Shown here: in pieces, positions 4,951 through 5,842 of the stretch
Layout: each line of letters opens with the position of its first letter
How positions within the stretch are numbered: the stretch's first letter is position 1
NCBI GenBank assembly: GCA_946623915.1
Contig: CAMORQ010000137.1
Span: 1-5,842, forward strand
Source: an uncultured Coriobacteriaceae bacterium
Lineage (GTDB): Bacteria; Actinomycetota; Coriobacteriia; Coriobacteriales; Eggerthellaceae
Direction of reading: 5' to 3'
Length of the DNA stretch: 5,842 bases
Translations under genes and position numbers: made by a program
The notes under the pieces: generated by a model
Seen by the model: only the letters and a program-made list of their open reading frames with translations
Databases searched by the model: none
What the model was told of the DNA's origin: nothing

Positions 4951-5385
4951 TTACATCACGCCTTCGAACGCATTAACAGCTGCCGCTATTATGAGGACGC
5001 AGATTGCGCCGAAACCGATGACGTATCCAACCATTCCGACAGCCGATCTAAATCCGCCACCCACTGTTCCAGTTTTTTTCCGGCCGTTCACGTATGCTTC
5101 TGATACCGCCGCGCAAAAGCCGTTGAATGGGAAAACAAGGCCGAAACCCGCAATCGGTGCGAGCTTCTGGTGTAGTCCCGTGACGAATAGAACCATGCCC
5201 AACACGCCCATCGTCGCAAGGACCGCGAATCCGAGCAGCGGGTGGTTCGCTCCAAGGATGGGCGTCCATAGGATGACGAAAAGCTGCCCGATGGCGGAAA
5301 ACGCTCCGCCGAACAGGAACGCGAGGCTCGCCGCCTTCGCAATATCCGCTATCTTTGGAGCAGCTAGCTTGTTCTTTTCTTCCAT
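4951..5385 (-). CDS. spoVAC: SpoVAC-like integral membrane protein
   Basis: This is a 144-residue protein from the ATG at 5385, preceded by GAAGGGA 5 nt upstream. Longer in-frame starts toward 5490 lack such a site and would read through the hairpin at 5438-5469. SpoVAC is about 150 residues. AFLFGGAFSAIGQLF (22-36) resembles the SpoVAC signature AFLVGGxxCxIGQL. GFGLVFPFNGFCAAVSEA (80-97) resembles its GAGTxVPxTGFANSM region, and a final long hydrophobic segment spans about 112-138. The conserved polar/proline part between helices suggests that the pore-lining region is kept. It forms a two-gene unit with the SpoVAE-like gene and follows a methyltransferase gene by 104 bp. No spoVAD, the cytosolic ligand-binding partner, is seen in the window. 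The family call is fairly firm. A role in sporulation is doubtful, because the likely host does not sporulate. Confidence 0.77.
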   Translation of the reverse strand: MEEKNKLAAPKIADIAKAASLAFLFGGAFSAIGQLFVILWTPILGANHPLLGFAVLATMGVLGMVLFVTGLHQKLAPIAGFGLVFPFNGFCAAVSEAYVNGRKKTGTVGGGFRSAVGMVGYVIGFGAICVLIIAAAVNAFEGVM

Positions 5386-5422
5386 GTGCGTCCCTTCGTG
5401 AGTCATGCAATTGATGTAGTGG

Positions 5423-5434
5423 TTGCAGCTGCAA
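5423..5434. promoter_or_regulatory. 12-bp perfect palindrome before spoVAC-like gene
   Basis: TTGCAGCTGCAA is a perfect palindrome between the terminator-like hairpin and the spoVAC-like start, 38 bp from that start. It could be a small operator. It may equally be chance, since it also overlaps the T-run of the hairpin. Confidence 0.25.
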
Positions 5435-5469
5435 AACCGGCCAGCTTCGCTATCGAGCGAGGCTGGCCG
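5433..5469 (-). terminator. Terminator or attenuator between the methyltransferase and spoVAC-like genes
   Basis: CGGCCAGCTTCGCT (5438-5451) pairs with AGCGAGGCTGGCCG (5456-5469) over 14 positions with one G-T wobble and the 4-nt loop ATCG. On the minus strand it is followed by G and then TTTT (5436-5433). It starts 20 nt after the methyltransferase stop. With only about 50 nt left before the spoVAC-like start, it probably tunes read-through into the membrane genes or ends the upstream transcript. Confidence 0.6.
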
Positions 5470-5489
5470 TGAAGTTTGCATTCCGCGCA

Positions 5490-5842
5490 TTACACCTGGT
5501 AATCAACCGTTGCCTGAATCATGGCGTCGACGCATTCGTCGTTTGCGTTGAGCGGGCAGTCACATCCCGAGCTCACCATGAGACCGGTTTTAGGTCCAAC
5601 GTCGTCGATTAGCTTGGTGGTGTAGTCGTACACTTCGCTCGGCGTTCCGAAAGCCAGGAGGCTCGAGGGAACGTCGCCGAGGATGCACATACGCTCGTCG
5701 AGGATTTCGCGTGCCAGGCGTGCGTCTGTGGAGCCGTCAAGCATGAGCACGCATTTTTTCGCGGGCAGCGTCGCGAGCGTCTCGAGCTCGCTATCCCAGC
5801 ACGAATCGAAGTGCAGAACGGGGGTAACGCCGGCCTCGATGG
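5490..5842 (-). CDS. URO-D-family methyltransferase, C-terminal part (enters from right edge)
   Basis: The frame is open from the right edge to TAA at 5490-5492, giving 116 complete codons. The residues GVTPVLHFDSCWD, MLDGSTD, ILGDVPSSLLAFGTPSEVYDY and GLMVSSGCDCPLNANDE follow the end of uroporphyrinogen decarboxylase-like methyltransferases (GDVP..LL..GTP.EV and a late S.GC.P). His in LHFDSC and Cys in SGCDCP are candidate zinc ligands. The H-x-D-x-C form differs from the H-x-C of the protein at 2066, so the two are distinct paralogues, not duplicates. It is the first gene of the minus-strand run leading into the spoVAC/spoVAE-like pair. A GTG at 5750 is not a credible start because homology extends through it to the edge. 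The substrate is unknown. Confidence 0.85.
   Translation of the reverse strand, partial: IEAGVTPVLHFDSCWDSELETLATLPAKKCVLMLDGSTDARLAREILDERMCILGDVPSSLLAFGTPSEVYDYTTKLIDDVGPKTGLMVSSGCDCPLNANDECVDAMIQATVDYQV

Overview
The window reads like an accessory region of a moderately high-GC anaerobic bacterium. The gene content fits an Eggerthellaceae-type gut actinobacterium (Coriobacteriia): LysR regulation, uroporphyrinogen-decarboxylase-like (URO-D) methyltransferases, a GcvT-like demethylase remnant, and a site-specific integrase at tRNA-Ala. This assignment is inference from gene style; nothing in the window proves it.

Layout. Positions 1-369 (minus) hold the N-terminal 123 codons of a tyrosine recombinase that runs off the left edge. 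Positions 370-594 are its upstream region, with four regularly spaced ACAT iterons. Positions 595-641 are a 47-bp 3' half of a tRNA-Ala gene with no 5' half. Positions 642-893 are tRNA debris: a terminator, an inverted tRNA fragment, a set of hairpins, a third tRNA end and tandem terminators. Positions 934-1863 (minus) encode a LysR regulator divergent from a URO-D-type methyltransferase at 2066-3043 (plus). Two terminators separate the latter from the C-terminal half of a GcvT/LigM-like tetrahydrofolate methyltransferase (3246-3947, minus). That fragment abuts a second, internally deleted integrase (3925-4096, minus). Its upstream region carries iterons with the same 12/12/11 spacing and ends in a second identical 47-bp tRNA half (4324-4370) followed by the same terminator sequence. 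The right part is a minus-strand gene run: a URO-D methyltransferase (C-terminal 116 residues, entering from the right edge), a SpoVAC-like protein and a SpoVAE-like protein.

Interpretation. Two related elements appear to have inserted in tandem at the same tRNA-Ala 3' end, each with int about 227 bp from its att copy and pointing away from it. The left integrase is open as far as the window shows. The right one is dead. The about 3.5 kb between the att copies keeps a regulator/methyltransferase pair and half of a demethylase gene, so it looks like decayed C1-metabolism cargo or a scar of several recombination events.

The least expected gene set is the spoVAC/spoVAE-like pair directly downstream of a methyltransferase and, within this window, without spoVAD or other sporulation genes. 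In spore formers SpoVA proteins move dipicolinic acid. Here they may form a small-molecule membrane path serving the methyltransferase, which is speculative.
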